In this document: piece after piece, positions 36,702 through 46,481 of the stretch
How positions within the stretch are numbered: the first letter of the stretch is position 1
Layout: each line of letters opens with the position of its first letter
Source: Pontibacter lucknowensis
Lineage (GTDB): Bacteria; Bacteroidota; Bacteroidia; Cytophagales; Hymenobacteraceae
Assembly (NCBI RefSeq): GCF_900156415.1
Contig: NZ_FTNM01000001.1
Span: forward strand, 248,001-312,000
DNA length: 64,000 nt
Direction of reading: 5' to 3'
The notes under the pieces: model-generated
Databases searched by the model: none
Told to the model about the DNA's origin: nothing
Seen by the model: the letters and a program-made list of their open reading frames with translations, nothing else
Translations under genes and position numbers: made by a program

Positions 36702-39140
36702 TTAGTCTTCGCTCCTGCCATTCTCCGTCACCACCAGCTTCAGCGGATGCTTTACCTTCTGCTTGAGCAAGGCAATCTGCACCACCTCATCCACACGATC
36801 TACATAGTGGATATGCAGGCCTTTGATGTACTGCTCCGGTATCTCGCTGATGTCTTTGCGGTTTTTCTGACACAGAATAATATCCGTTATACCTGCTCTT
36901 TTTGCAGCCAGAATCTTCTCTTTGATGCCACCCACCGGCAACACCTTGCCACGCAGCGTGATCTCTCCCGTCATAGCCAGACGCGATTTCACTTTGCGCT
37001 GCGTGAACACAGAGGCAATGGAGGTGAAAATGGCTATACCTGCCGAAGGACCGTCTTTCGGCACAGCGCCTTCCGGAAAGTGAATGTGCAGGTCGTATTG
37101 GTCGAACAAACGGTAGTCGATCTCCAGCAGCTCGGCATGGGCTTTCAAGTATGAGATCGCCGTCATCGCAGACTCTTTCATTACATCGCCCAGCTGGCCG
37201 GATAAGGTAAGCTTGCCTTTGCCTTTGCTCAGGATGGACTCGATAAACAGGATGTCGCCGCCTACCGAGGTCCAGGCCAGGCCTGTTACCACACCGGCTG
37301 TATCGATGTCCTGGTAGATTTCTTTGTCGAAAGTCTCCGGGCCCAGAATCTTAACCACATCTTCTGGCTTGATTGAAGGAGTATATTCCTCTTCCATCGC
37401 CTTCTGCTTGGCCGTGTTGCGTATTACCTGTCCGATCTTGCGCTCCAGGCTTCGCACACCCGACTCGCGGGTATAGTCGTCGATCACTTTCTGGATGGTG
37501 GCTTTCGACATTTTCACGTCTTCCTCCTCCAGTCCGTGCTCCTTCACCTGCTTCGGTACGAGGTGGCGCTTCGCAATCTCAGTTTTCTCCTCCAGGGTAT
37601 AGCCAGTCAGCTCGATAATCTCCATACGGTCGCGCAGGGCAGGCTGAATGGTGTCCAAAGAGTTGGCTGTGGCAATGAAGAGCACCTTGGAGAGGTCGTA
37701 CTCCACATCCAGGTAATTGTCCATGAAAGTATGGTTCTGCTCCGGATCCAGCACCTCCAGCAAGGCCGAAGAAGGGTCGCCGCGGAAGTCAGAGGCCAGT
37801 TTGTCGATCTCGTCGAGGATAATCACCGGGTTGGAAGAGCCTACTTTTTTGATCTGGCTGATGATCTTGCCCGGCATGGCACCCACATAGGTACGGCGGT
37901 GACCACGGATCTCCGCTTCGTCGCGCACACCACCCAGTGACATTCTGACATATTTACGTCCCAGCGCCGTGGCTATCGAACGGCCAAGAGAGGTTTTACC
38001 TACACCCGGAGGTCCGTACAGGCACAGAATCGGCGCTTTCATGTCTTTTTTCAGCTTGAGTACAGCCAGGTACTCTATGATGCGCTCCTTTACTTTCTCC
38101 AAACCGTAGTGGTCGGCGTCCAGTATCTTCTTGGTGCGCTTCAGGTTAAAGTTGTCTTTGGTGGTCTCGTCCCAGGGCAGGTCCAGTAGAAACTCCAGGT
38201 AGTTGACCGCCACCGGATATTCAGCTGCCTGTGGGTTGAGGCGGGCCAACCGCTCAATCTCTTTGTTAAAGTGCTTGGCAATCTGCTCTGGCCATTTCTT
38301 TTTCATGGCACGCTCCCTGAATCGCTCGATCTCCTGATCAGGTCCCTCCTGCCCCAGTTCATCCTGCAGCACTTTGATCTGCTGTCGCAGGAAATAGTCG
38401 CGTTGCTGCTGGTCAATGTCGGTGTGTACTTTGGTATGAATCTCCTGCTTAAGCTCCAATAACTGAATCTCGCGCAGCATGATCTCAAGGAGTTGCGTAC
38501 CGCGTTCCACGCCGTCGTTTACTTCCAGAAGCTTCTGTTTCTGAGCTACGTCCACGTTTAGATTGCTCGACAGGAAGTGTGTCAGGAAACTAGGGCTGTC
38601 AATGTTATCCAGGGCAACCTGCGCCTCCTGCGGGATCTCAGGGTTCAGCTTGAGCATTTTGGCGGCAGCGTCTTTCAGCGAGTGCACCAGCGCCTTCACT
38701 TCTTTGCTCTTCTTGTTCGGGAAGGTGTCTTTGCAGTAGCTCACCTTGGCAGACAGGTAGGGGTCTTCCTGCGTCACTTCATCAATCTTGAAACGACTCT
38801 GACCCTGAATGATAATGGTCGTGTTGCCATCCGGCAATACCAGCATTTTCAGGATCTTGGCCATGGTACCGATGTCGTACAGGTCTTCAGCCGTAGGATC
38901 GTCGCTGTTGGTGTTGCGCTGCGCCACTACCCCGATGATCTTATCGCCTTTATGGGCTTTGCGCACCAGGCGCACCGATTTTTTGCGGCTAACGGTAATT
39001 GGCAATACCACGCCCGGAAACAATACTGTATTGCGCACCGCCAGAATCGGCAGCTCGCCCGGCATATCTTCCGGCAGCATTTCTTCGTCAGGGTCTGTGG
39101 TGATTACCGGAATCAGATCGTCGCTATCGTCTATCGACAT
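36702..39140 (-). CDS. lon: ATP-dependent protease Lon
   Basis: 812 residues from the ATG at 39140 ([20 protein letters not shown]), the start that matches Bacteroidota Lon. In-frame starts at 39188 and 39329 add basic or Cys-rich sequence and are less likely. Parts: N-terminal substrate domain ([20 protein letters not shown]), AAA+ module with Walker [10 protein letters not shown], Walker [10 protein letters not shown], and the protease domain with catalytic Ser in [11 protein letters not shown] and Lys in [15 protein letters not shown]. Degrades damaged and regulatory proteins. First gene of a lon-porQ-hslU run. Confidence 0.96.
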   Translation of the reverse strand: MSIDDSDDLIPVITTDPDEEMLPEDMPGELPILAVRNTVLFPGVVLPITVSRKKSVRLVRKAHKGDKIIGVVAQRNTNSDDPTAEDLYDIGTMAKILKMLVLPDGNTTIIIQGQSRFKIDEVTQEDPYLSAKVSYCKDTFPNKKSKEVKALVHSLKDAAAKMLKLNPEIPQEAQVALDNIDSPSFLTHFLSSNLNVDVAQKQKLLEVNDGVERGTQLLEIMLREIQLLELKQEIHTKVHTDIDQQQRDYFLRQQIKVLQDELGQEGPDQEIERFRERAMKKKWPEQIAKHFNKEIERLARLNPQAAEYPVAVNYLEFLLDLPWDETTKDNFNLKRTKKILDADHYGLEKVKERIIEYLAVLKLKKDMKAPILCLYGPPGVGKTSLGRSIATALGRKYVRMSLGGVRDEAEIRGHRRTYVGAMPGKIISQIKKVGSSNPVIILDEIDKLASDFRGDPSSALLEVLDPEQNHTFMDNYLDVEYDLSKVLFIATANSLDTIQPALRDRMEIIELTGYTLEEKTEIAKRHLVPKQVKEHGLEEEDVKMSKATIQKVIDDYTRESGVRSLERKIGQVIRNTAKQKAMEEEYTPSIKPEDVVKILGPETFDKEIYQDIDTAGVVTGLAWTSVGGDILFIESILSKGKGKLTLSGQLGDVMKESAMTAISYLKAHAELLEIDYRLFDQYDLHIHFPEGAVPKDGPSAGIAIFTSIASVFTQRKVKSRLAMTGEITLRGKVLPVGGIKEKILAAKRAGITDIILCQKNRKDISEIPEQYIKGLHIHYVDRVDEVVQIALLKQKVKHPLKLVVTENGRSED

Positions 39141-39381
39141 GTTTCCGATTAAAAGATGGTTGAGAAAGTTCTTCAGTGTATAGTTCATAGGTTGTATCAG
39201 TGCCAAATTGACATAAAGATAGTGGAAATTCCGCTTTATGCCCGTGGAGTGTATAATAGTCAAGAGCTGTGCCAAGTGCGCCCGCCCGCTCAAATTGTCG
39301 CACTGGCAGCAGCGTTGGCACTTATTCACAAAATATAAGGGATAATTAATAAATCGTTTCAGAACATAGGCTAAAAAATAA

Positions 39382-39389
39382 TATCTTTG
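39382..39389 (+). promoter_or_regulatory. Candidate -7 element for the PorE-like gene
   Basis: TATCTTTG is an exact TAnnTTTG match, placed 25 bases before the ATG at 39415. The expected -33 region reads TTTC rather than TTTG, so this is a partial match. Confidence 0.45.
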
Positions 39390-39414
39390 GTTTCAGGTAT
39401 CATGCTCTGTGCCG

Positions 39415-41400
39415 ATGAAACGACTTATTACTCCTGCTTTCACCCTGCTGCTCTTGCTGGCTCCACTCCTGTGCGTAGGTCAGCTGAAGCATACGCCATT
39501 GCAAGACGGACCTGATGTGAAGGTGAATAAAAAGGCTCCGAACCAGGAGATGCACCTGGAATTCCCCAACCTCAACAAGATCACCTTCTACAAGGATTCC
39601 AAGAAGCTTTCGGAAATACAGCGCCTGGAGAGACGCAAGCAATACGGGCAGGCACTGCCGCTACTGGAGCGCTACGTGCGCAATTTTGGTATTCAGAACT
39701 TCTACAAGGATACGAATCTACTTTGGAGGCTGGGTCAACTTTACGAGCGCCAGGGCATGATGGACCAGGCCATGGAGGTCTACCGCCTCGTGCTCAAGCA
39801 CCACCGCAGCGACGTGCGTCAGGTGCAGTCTTACTACGATTCGCTGGAGCAAAACACCAAAGACTACTATGTCCCGCTGAGTTACTATTATGAACTGGTG
39901 GAGTACCGCAAGTCCATCTCGACTTACCAGCCACCACGTGGGGTATACCTGAACATGGGCAACAGCATCAACTCGCCTTACGAAGACTATGGCCCTACCC
40001 TTAGTGCCGACAACAATAAGCTCATCTTCACCTCAAAGCGTACTTTCCAGGGTATAGAGAGTAAGCCAAACGAAGACCTGTACTATTCTGATAACAGCAA
40101 CGGTTACTGGACAGAAGCACAGTCATTTGGCAAGCCGATCAACAGCATTTACAACGAAGGCTCCGCCACACTTACCCGTGATGGAAAGACACTGTACTTC
40201 GCCCGCTGTGAGTCACCGGACGGCTTTGGCAATTGCGACATTTACAAGGCTACCCTTCAGCCCGACGGCAGCTGGCACGAGATCGAGAACCTGGGGCCTA
40301 ACGTGAACAGCCCGTCCTGGGACTCACAGCCGACTCTTTCGCCTAACGAGGACACACTCTACTTCGCCTCCGACCGTCTGGGTGGCTTTGGACTTTCAGA
40401 TATTTACTTTACACATAAGCTGAAGAACGGGGCTTGGGCGCCGGCGCAGAATATGGGGCCTGTTATCAACACACGCCAGAGTGAGGTGAGTCCTTTCTAT
40501 CATCCAAAGTATAAGGTCCTCTACTTCAGCTCCCGCGGTCAGCTGTTTAACTTCGGAGATTTCGACATCTATAAGACCTACCTGGTAGGAGGCAAGTGGC
40601 AGGAGCCGCGCAATATTGGCCCACTTGTGAACGGTCGTGGCAGCGAATACTACTTCACCATCGATTCGCAGTCGCAGAACCTGTACTATGCCCGTTCCGA
40701 AGAAAGCGACATCAAGAATCTGGAACTTTACTCTTTCCCACTGCCGATGGAAGCGCATCCGCTGGCCGTTACGAAAGTAGAAGGTGTCTTGCGCGATTCT
40801 GTTTCCAACAAACCACTTTCGGGTATCATTTCCATCATCGACCTGGATAACGGTATCGAGATCTCCTCGAAGTACATTCGCCCTGACGGCTCCTTCGCCT
40901 TCAACCTGATTGACAACTCCAGGTATATGATGATCATTCAGAGCCCGGATTTCTTCACCATTGAACGGGAGCTGGCTTTGCAACAGGATACTTCCCTGCA
41001 GATCATGACTAAAGTGATCGACCACAGCATCCCGATGGTATTCCGCAACATTGAGTTTGAGCCGAATGAATCGAACATTACACCGGAGATGCACCCGATA
41101 TTGGACGAAGTGGCTTACTACCTGGCCGAAAACCCAAGCTACCGACTTGAGATCTCTGGCCATACCGACAGCGCCGGTGATCCTGAGTTCAACCAGATCC
41201 TATCGAAGGACCGGGCTGACGCCATCATGATGTACATTCAGCACAAAGTGCGCATCGACGATGGCCGGATTGATGCCTATGGTTACGGAAGCAGCAAACC
41301 GCTGCGTGAAGAGAGAACGGAGGAAGATCGCCGCATTAATCGACGCGTAGAGTTCAGGCTTATAAAACCAGTACTGCAGGGACGAGGTATAGGAAAGTAG
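39415..41400 (+). CDS. PorE-like T9SS protein: TPR, PD40 and OmpA domains
   Basis: 661 residues from the ATG at 39415; a GTG two codons earlier is less likely. Signal peptide, then a TPR-like stretch (about 60-140; ALPLLERYVRNF, LLWRLGQLYERQGMMDQAM), a PD40 beta-propeller (about 165-430) with repeated cores such as DGKTLYFARCESPDGFGNCD and NEDTLYFASDRLGGFGLSDI, a CNA-B/carboxypeptidase-regulatory-like domain (about 450-540) and a C-terminal OmpA peptidoglycan-binding domain (LEISGHTDSAGD, SKDRADAIM, YGYGSSKPL). This order matches PorE-type proteins that tie the type IX secretion machine to peptidoglycan. It is divergent from lon. Confidence 0.88.
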   Translation: MKRLITPAFTLLLLLAPLLCVGQLKHTPLQDGPDVKVNKKAPNQEMHLEFPNLNKITFYKDSKKLSEIQRLERRKQYGQALPLLERYVRNFGIQNFYKDTNLLWRLGQLYERQGMMDQAMEVYRLVLKHHRSDVRQVQSYYDSLEQNTKDYYVPLSYYYELVEYRKSISTYQPPRGVYLNMGNSINSPYEDYGPTLSADNNKLIFTSKRTFQGIESKPNEDLYYSDNSNGYWTEAQSFGKPINSIYNEGSATLTRDGKTLYFARCESPDGFGNCDIYKATLQPDGSWHEIENLGPNVNSPSWDSQPTLSPNEDTLYFASDRLGGFGLSDIYFTHKLKNGAWAPAQNMGPVINTRQSEVSPFYHPKYKVLYFSSRGQLFNFGDFDIYKTYLVGGKWQEPRNIGPLVNGRGSEYYFTIDSQSQNLYYARSEESDIKNLELYSFPLPMEAHPLAVTKVEGVLRDSVSNKPLSGIISIIDLDNGIEISSKYIRPDGSFAFNLIDNSRYMMIIQSPDFFTIERELALQQDTSLQIMTKVIDHSIPMVFRNIEFEPNESNITPEMHPILDEVAYYLAENPSYRLEISGHTDSAGDPEFNQILSKDRADAIMMYIQHKVRIDDGRIDAYGYGSSKPLREERTEEDRRINRRVEFRLIKPVLQGRGIGK

Positions 41401-41422
41401 TTTACCTCGATCCCCATACCCT

Positions 41423-42169
41423 ATGCCTTTTACCGCCGCGCATCCCGCAGCCATACTTCCTTTGCTTAAGCACCGCCGCTGGTTTTCAGCCACTGGTCTG
41501 ATCACAGGCAGCATCGCACCGGATTTTCAGTACTTCCTGTTACTCCCCCTTTTCAAGCACAGCGGCCATACATTGGAAGGCTTGCTGTTTTTTAATCTGC
41601 CTGTTGCGCTGGCCATTGCGACTGTCTTTCACCTGATCGTGCGCCGGCCCGCTGTAGCACACCTCCCCGATTGGCTGAAACGCCGCGCCCTGGCTGTAGC
41701 ACAGCTCAACTGGATTGCCTATCTAAAGGAGCATTGGTTTGTGTTTGCAACGTCGGTTATCATCGGCGCAGCTTCGCACATCTTCTGGGATAGCTTTACG
41801 CACGAAACAGGTTACTTCGCAAGTCGGTGGCCTCTGTTGACTAGCATGGTGCATGTGATGGGTCAGGAGATCATGCTTTGCCGGATCGTACAGCATAGCA
41901 GCACTTTGGTTGGAGGCTTCCTTATCCTGCTCTATACCTGGCGCCAGCCAACAGTGGCTATACCTAACAAGGTAAGTCAGCAGCAAAAGCTCTTGTTCTG
42001 GACAGGTATAGCAGTGGCGGGCATTGCCTTTATGGGCTATGCACTTTACGCCAGCGCCTTTATGCGCTCCATGATGGGGGTGGTTGTTTCCTTTCTGACA
42101 GGCTCTATGCTGGCCACAGTCTTCATCAGCACCCTGGCGCAGCTGAAGTGGCTCAGGCAGCGAACTTAG
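41423..42169 (+). CDS. DUF4184 family membrane protein
   Basis: 248 residues. Begins MPFTAAHPAAILPLLKHRRW and continues GLITGSIAPDFQYFLLLP, the DUF4184 signature with conserved His and Asp that could bind metal. About six hydrophobic segments; a second conserved patch is ASHIFWDSFTHETGYF. Function unknown. It follows the PorE-like gene by 22 bases on the same strand. Its stop overlaps the stop of the convergent DUF6702 gene (TTAG at 42166-42169), leaving no space for a terminator. Confidence 0.88.
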   Translation: MPFTAAHPAAILPLLKHRRWFSATGLITGSIAPDFQYFLLLPLFKHSGHTLEGLLFFNLPVALAIATVFHLIVRRPAVAHLPDWLKRRALAVAQLNWIAYLKEHWFVFATSVIIGAASHIFWDSFTHETGYFASRWPLLTSMVHVMGQEIMLCRIVQHSSTLVGGFLILLYTWRQPTVAIPNKVSQQQKLLFWTGIAVAGIAFMGYALYASAFMRSMMGVVVSFLTGSMLATVFISTLAQLKWLRQRT

Positions 42170-42660
42170 AAGGACATTTTGCGGGTGCCGTCGTTCTTCT
42201 GAAAGAGACTGCTGTTGACCTTTCCTTTGTAGTCCAGGTTCACGATGTTCATCTGATCGTTGAAAAGCTCGTGCAGCACGACATTGCGCACATACAGGTG
42301 TGTAAGGTTTTGCGTCTTAACAGGCACTTCCAGGTATACCCACACCACATCGGCCTCTTGCTCGGCACCGACAAAGGTATGGCGCAGCGGTTTGCCTTTC
42401 TCCAGTTCAAAGGTCAGTGCGCTCCCGATGTACTCCTGCACTAGCTGCTGCACTTGCGGCGCCTGGCTATACGTTACTTTTGATTTGCTTTTCTGAGACA
42501 GTGCGTTTTCCAGGTCATCCATAAACACCTTCACGGCCACCTCCAGGCTTTGCGTGCGCGGGTTGTACCGGGCGTCGGTAATGCTGGCGTGGTAGTCGTG
42601 GGCGTGGGCGGTGAGGCTCGTAAAGCTGAGCATCAATACCACCAGAATGATTCGGAACAT
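42166..42660 (-). CDS. DUF6702 family exported protein
   Basis: 164 residues with a signal peptide ending near TAHAH. The mature part begins HDYHASITDARYNPRTQSLE, followed by VAVKVFMDDLENAL and a beta-rich domain, the pattern of DUF6702. Such proteins are small periplasmic or outer-membrane-associated proteins of unknown role. It starts 2 bases after the LysM gene stop and is the last gene of the GH3-dxr-rseP-LysM operon. Confidence 0.82.
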   Translation of the reverse strand: MFRIILVVLMLSFTSLTAHAHDYHASITDARYNPRTQSLEVAVKVFMDDLENALSQKSKSKVTYSQAPQVQQLVQEYIGSALTFELEKGKPLRHTFVGAEQEADVVWVYLEVPVKTQNLTHLYVRNVVLHELFNDQMNIVNLDYKGKVNSSLFQKNDGTRKMSF

Positions 42661-42662
42661 AC

Positions 42663-43931
42663 TTATTTCTGGGCTTGCGGAAGGTCGGCCAGCACACGCT
42701 TTGCCATGTTCGGCATGTTGTCGCTCACGATGCGCTGCACGTCGTTCATGTTAGACTGATAAGGTACTTTCACCTTGTTGCCTGACACGAGCTCTCCCTT
42801 GCTGTCATAGATTGAGTAATGAACCAGGAAATCGCGCTCGTAGTTCCAACTGGCGCGGTCAAGGCAGTTCTCGTAATTGGTCTTCACTTCAAACTGATTG
42901 ATGAACACGTAGTAGTCGATGCCATACTGCCCGTTGAAGTGGGAGAAGAATTTCGGATCCTTCACTTTCACACCGAAGTGCTTGTTCTCGTCCTGTGCAA
43001 CAGGCACGGTGGCCGGCTGTCCGCCTCTGATGTTTACTTTCTCTTTCTGGCGTTTCACCCAATCCAGTGCGTTTTCACGCTCTTTGGCTTTTACCGTAGG
43101 CTGGTGGTTGTAGCGCGATTGCTTGTTGTCCTGGTAGCCATAGCTCAACGACTTATACAATGTACTCAGTTCGCTCACGCTGTCACGATACACGCCCCCC
43201 AGCAGGTTGATCGTTTCGTATCCTTCCGGTGCTAACATGGCATTGAGTCGGCCACGGAATACGTGGCGCACATTCTGGCGCGGGATTTTAGAATGGCGGG
43301 CAATCTCATCGTCAGCGTCTGAAAAGTACAGGTATGGATCAAACGGCACTACCAGGATGCGTTGCTTTTGCTTGCTTTCCAGCGTAGGCAGTGTAGAGGC
43401 TGAAGCCGATGTACTTGCCTGCGTACGGGCCGGACCTGTCGGATTAGCTGTGCCGGTTGCTCTTGCTGACTGTACGGGTGGCGTAGCGGCTGATTTGGCA
43501 GCTTGTGTCTGCGGTGTTGCCTGGGCTTTGGCGGCAGGCTGTTTGGCTGGTGTAGCCGGTGTGTTGGCAGCGGTGCTCGCCGTTTTTACAGCTGGGGCTG
43601 GTGCTTTCGCGGCGTTGCTCTGCTGGCTGCTGGCTGGCGCAGGCTTGGCGGCAACTGTTTTAGCTTTCGCCCGGCGGTTCGTCAGGTATAGCGTCTGCCC
43701 CATGTTCAGCTGCGTGCCGTTCCACTTCTGCAGCGAGTCAAGCGGGATGTTAAATCGGCGCGATAGGCTGTAGTACGTGTCGCCCTGCTGCACCAAATAG
43801 GTGGTGTCAGCTGTGGAAGCTTGCTGGGATATAGAAAAAGCCGATGCTACTGGTGTAGCACCGGCTTGATTAAATGCAAATAGAACAAAAAGAATGGCAA
43901 TAGTTAGGAGGCTCTTCACGATGGCTTTCAT
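42663..43931 (-). CDS. LysM-domain protein with Ala/Thr/Pro linker
   Basis: 422 residues. A signal peptide is followed by one LysM domain (about 43-85; TTYLVQQGDTYYSLSRRFNI, WNGTQLNMGQTLYL) that binds peptidoglycan, then about 100 residues of Ala/Thr/Pro/Gln-rich linker (about 88-190), and a C-terminal domain of about 230 residues (KQRILVVPFDPYLYFSDADD, VYRDSVSELSTLYKSLSYGY, VFINQFEVKTNYENCLDRAS). I do not recognise the C-terminal domain. It starts 14 bases after the rseP stop. Likely an envelope protein held in the periplasm. Confidence 0.85.
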   Translation of the reverse strand: MKAIVKSLLTIAILFVLFAFNQAGATPVASAFSISQQASTADTTYLVQQGDTYYSLSRRFNIPLDSLQKWNGTQLNMGQTLYLTNRRAKAKTVAAKPAPASSQQSNAAKAPAPAVKTASTAANTPATPAKQPAAKAQATPQTQAAKSAATPPVQSARATGTANPTGPARTQASTSASASTLPTLESKQKQRILVVPFDPYLYFSDADDEIARHSKIPRQNVRHVFRGRLNAMLAPEGYETINLLGGVYRDSVSELSTLYKSLSYGYQDNKQSRYNHQPTVKAKERENALDWVKRQKEKVNIRGGQPATVPVAQDENKHFGVKVKDPKFFSHFNGQYGIDYYVFINQFEVKTNYENCLDRASWNYERDFLVHYSIYDSKGELVSGNKVKVPYQSNMNDVQRIVSDNMPNMAKRVLADLPQAQK

Positions 43932-43945
43932 AAAAGAATCTTTGG

Positions 43946-45259
43946 TTAGAAGATTATCTTGAATACATCGTTAAATATAGCAAAAGCCATTAAGCCCAAC
44001 AATAAAACCATGCCCACTTTTTGAGCGTTCTCTAAAAAATTATCCGAAGGCTTGCGGCCGCTGATCATCTCGTATGTCAAAAATACAACGTGGCCACCGT
44101 CCAGCGCAGGTATAGGCAGGAAGTTCATAAAGGCCAGCACCATCGACAGCATACCTGTAATAGACCAGAACTTGTACCAGTTGAAGGTGTCGCCGAAGAT
44201 CTGCGCTATACCTATTGGCCCACTCAATGATTTAGAAGCCGATACCTCGCCTCTGAATATCTTGCCGAAACCCTTTAGGTTGGCCGTGATTACACCAAAG
44301 GCCTGGTTGGTGCCACGCGGAATAGACTCACCCAGGCTGAAGTCGCGGGTGGCGTACTCCAGCAGCGGCTTCTGATAAAAGCCCAGCGTGCCGTCTTCGT
44401 TTACAGTAGCTTTCAGGGCCACAATCTCGTCATTACGCTCTACCTCGATGTTCACAGGCTTACCTGCATACTTCTGCATCGCCGCCTGGAAGTCGCTGAA
44501 GAATAAGGTACTCTCGCCGTTTACAGACTTGATATAGTCTCCTGCTTTCAGACCAGCTTTGTCAGCGTTGCTGTTGGGCTCCACCTGACCTACCATGAAC
44601 GGCTCTCGTGGCTGGATGAACACCATGCGCTCCTTGTTGTCGGCCATGCGGTCCATGAAATCGGCAGGTATAGGTATATCCACCTGGCTGCCGTTGCGCT
44701 CTACAGTATAGTAAGAGCCACGGTCCAGCAGCATGTCCATGGAATACACGTCGTTGAAATTCTCCAGCGGACGACCATTTAATGCCACAATTTTATCACC
44801 AGGCTGGAAACCGAGTTCCTGACCCAGCTGATTTGGCTGCACGCCATACTTCACTTCGCTGGCTGGCAAGTATGTCTCGCCATAGTAATAGTTCAGGGCT
44901 ATGAAAATGACAATACCCGTGATCACATTCACGATGATACCGCCCATCATCACGATCAGGCGCTGCCAGGCGGGTTTAGCCCTAAATTCATATGGTTCCG
45001 GGTCTTTCTTGAGCGCCTCTGTGTCCAGCGACTCGTCCACCATACCTGTTATCTTCACGAAACCACCCAATGGGATAGCACCCACCATATACTCTGTTTC
45101 GCCTATCTTTTTGCTAAATATCTTCGGGGGAAACCCAATCGCATATTTCTCTACACGCATGCCAAACCATTTGGCAGTCAACATGTGTCCCAGCTCGTGC
45201 AATCCTACTAGCAGTGTAAGGCCTAGAAGGAGCTGGCCCACCATTATTAAAATATCCAT
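43946..45259 (-). CDS. rseP: Site-2 intramembrane metalloprotease RseP
   Basis: 437 residues. Zinc site HELGH in GLHELGHMLTAKWFG, second motif PIPALDGGH in the third membrane core segment, and two PDZ-like stretches between them (LGFQPGDKIVALNGRPL; AGLKAGDYIKSVNGES). Family knowledge: RseP cuts anti-sigma factors and leftover signal peptides within the membrane. It lies between dxr and the LysM protein, and the dxr-rseP neighbourhood is common in bacteria. Its anti-sigma target is not in the window. Confidence 0.95.
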   Translation of the reverse strand: MDILIMVGQLLLGLTLLVGLHELGHMLTAKWFGMRVEKYAIGFPPKIFSKKIGETEYMVGAIPLGGFVKITGMVDESLDTEALKKDPEPYEFRAKPAWQRLIVMMGGIIVNVITGIVIFIALNYYYGETYLPASEVKYGVQPNQLGQELGFQPGDKIVALNGRPLENFNDVYSMDMLLDRGSYYTVERNGSQVDIPIPADFMDRMADNKERMVFIQPREPFMVGQVEPNSNADKAGLKAGDYIKSVNGESTLFFSDFQAAMQKYAGKPVNIEVERNDEIVALKATVNEDGTLGFYQKPLLEYATRDFSLGESIPRGTNQAFGVITANLKGFGKIFRGEVSASKSLSGPIGIAQIFGDTFNWYKFWSITGMLSMVLAFMNFLPIPALDGGHVVFLTYEMISGRKPSDNFLENAQKVGMVLLLGLMAFAIFNDVFKIIF

Positions 45260-45317
45260 TTAATAGAAATAAATTTAGAATCGATGATTATGACGAGGAC
45301 TTAACGTACCACGGGAG

Positions 45318-46481
45318 CTATGAAAGGCTCAGCTTGCTGGCCACTTCTGTCGCGTAAACACGTGTTTCTCTGTCTGTTGTAACATAGTCTTCGTAAGAAG
45401 GATTCGCAATATACGCAACTTTTGCCATACTGCTCTCGATGATGTCGGACATCTTCAGGAAGCCAACCTCCTCACGCAGGAAGGCCTCCACGGCAATTTC
45501 GTTGGCAGCATTGAGGATGCAAGGCATATTGCCGCCACGTTCCATCGCATCAAAAGCCAGTTGCAGGTTGCGGAAAGTCTCCAGATCCGGCTGCTCGAAG
45601 GTGAGTTGCGGGTAATCCATAAAGCTGAAGCGCGGGAAGTCGTTCTTCAACCTGTTCGGGTAGCCCAGCGCATACTGGATTGGCAGTTTCATGTCCGGCA
45701 GTCCGAGCTGCGCCTTGATGGAGCCGTCCTCGAACTGTACCAGCGAATGGATGATGGACTGCGGATGCACCACCACCTCGATCTGCTCGTTCTTCAGCCC
45801 GAAAAGCCACTTCGCCTCGATCACCTCCAGCCCTTTGTTCATCAGCGATGCCGAGTCAATGGTGATCTTGGCGCCCATTTCCCAGTTGGGATGCTTGAGT
45901 GCCTGCGCCCGGGTCACCTGGCGCAGCTCGTCGGCTTTGCGGCCACGGAAGGGACCACCCGAGGCAGTCAGGATGATTTTCTCAATCGGGTTTTGGAACT
46001 CGCCTGCCAGGCACTGGAAAATAGCACTGTGCTCAGAGTCTACCGGGTAAATGTTCACGCCCTGCTGACGGGCCAGGTCGGTGATCAGCTGCCCGGCCAC
46101 TACCAGCGTTTCTTTGTTAGCCAGGGCGATCTCTTTGCCGGCTTTGATGGCGCGGATGGTTGGCTGCAATCCGGCATAGCCTACCATGGCAGTGAGTACC
46201 ATGTCCACTGTTCCCATCTCTACAACAGAGTTGAGCGCAGTAGCACCGGCGTATACCTTGATATCCTCGTGCTGCAGGGCATCGCGCACCTGCTCGTAAT
46301 GGGCTTCATTGGCGATCACGACCACATTTGGCTTAAAGGCCAGCGCCTGAGCTATCAGCAGATCGGCATTATTGTTGGCGGTAATGACCTCCAGTTCAAA
46401 ACTATCAGGATTGGCCCCGATCACCTCCAGGGCCTGCGTGCCGATGGAGCCTGTGGAGCCAAGTATGGCAATTCGTTTCAT
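45318..46481 (-). CDS. dxr: 1-deoxy-D-xylulose 5-phosphate reductoisomerase
   Basis: 387 residues. Second step of the MEP isoprenoid pathway: DXP + NADPH to 2-C-methylerythritol 4-phosphate. NADPH-binding opening RIAILGSTGSIGTQAL, the PVDSEHSAIFQCL metal-site segment, TASGGPFRG, and MGAKITIDSASLMNKGLEVI are all present. Its start overlaps the GH3 stop by 4 bases (ATGA), so translation is coupled. Confidence 0.97.
   Translation of the reverse strand: MKRIAILGSTGSIGTQALEVIGANPDSFELEVITANNNADLLIAQALAFKPNVVVIANEAHYEQVRDALQHEDIKVYAGATALNSVVEMGTVDMVLTAMVGYAGLQPTIRAIKAGKEIALANKETLVVAGQLITDLARQQGVNIYPVDSEHSAIFQCLAGEFQNPIEKIILTASGGPFRGRKADELRQVTRAQALKHPNWEMGAKITIDSASLMNKGLEVIEAKWLFGLKNEQIEVVVHPQSIIHSLVQFEDGSIKAQLGLPDMKLPIQYALGYPNRLKNDFPRFSFMDYPQLTFEQPDLETFRNLQLAFDAMERGGNMPCILNAANEIAVEAFLREEVGFLKMSDIIESSMAKVAYIANPSYEDYVTTDRETRVYATEVASKLSLS

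Noticed and set aside
39141..39329. N-terminal extension of Lon
   Set aside because: Adds Cys/His-rich sequence not found in Lon; ATG at 39140 fits the family.
40396..41163. 255-residue minus-strand frame opposite the PorE-like gene
   Set aside because: Shadow of a clear PD40/OmpA coding region.
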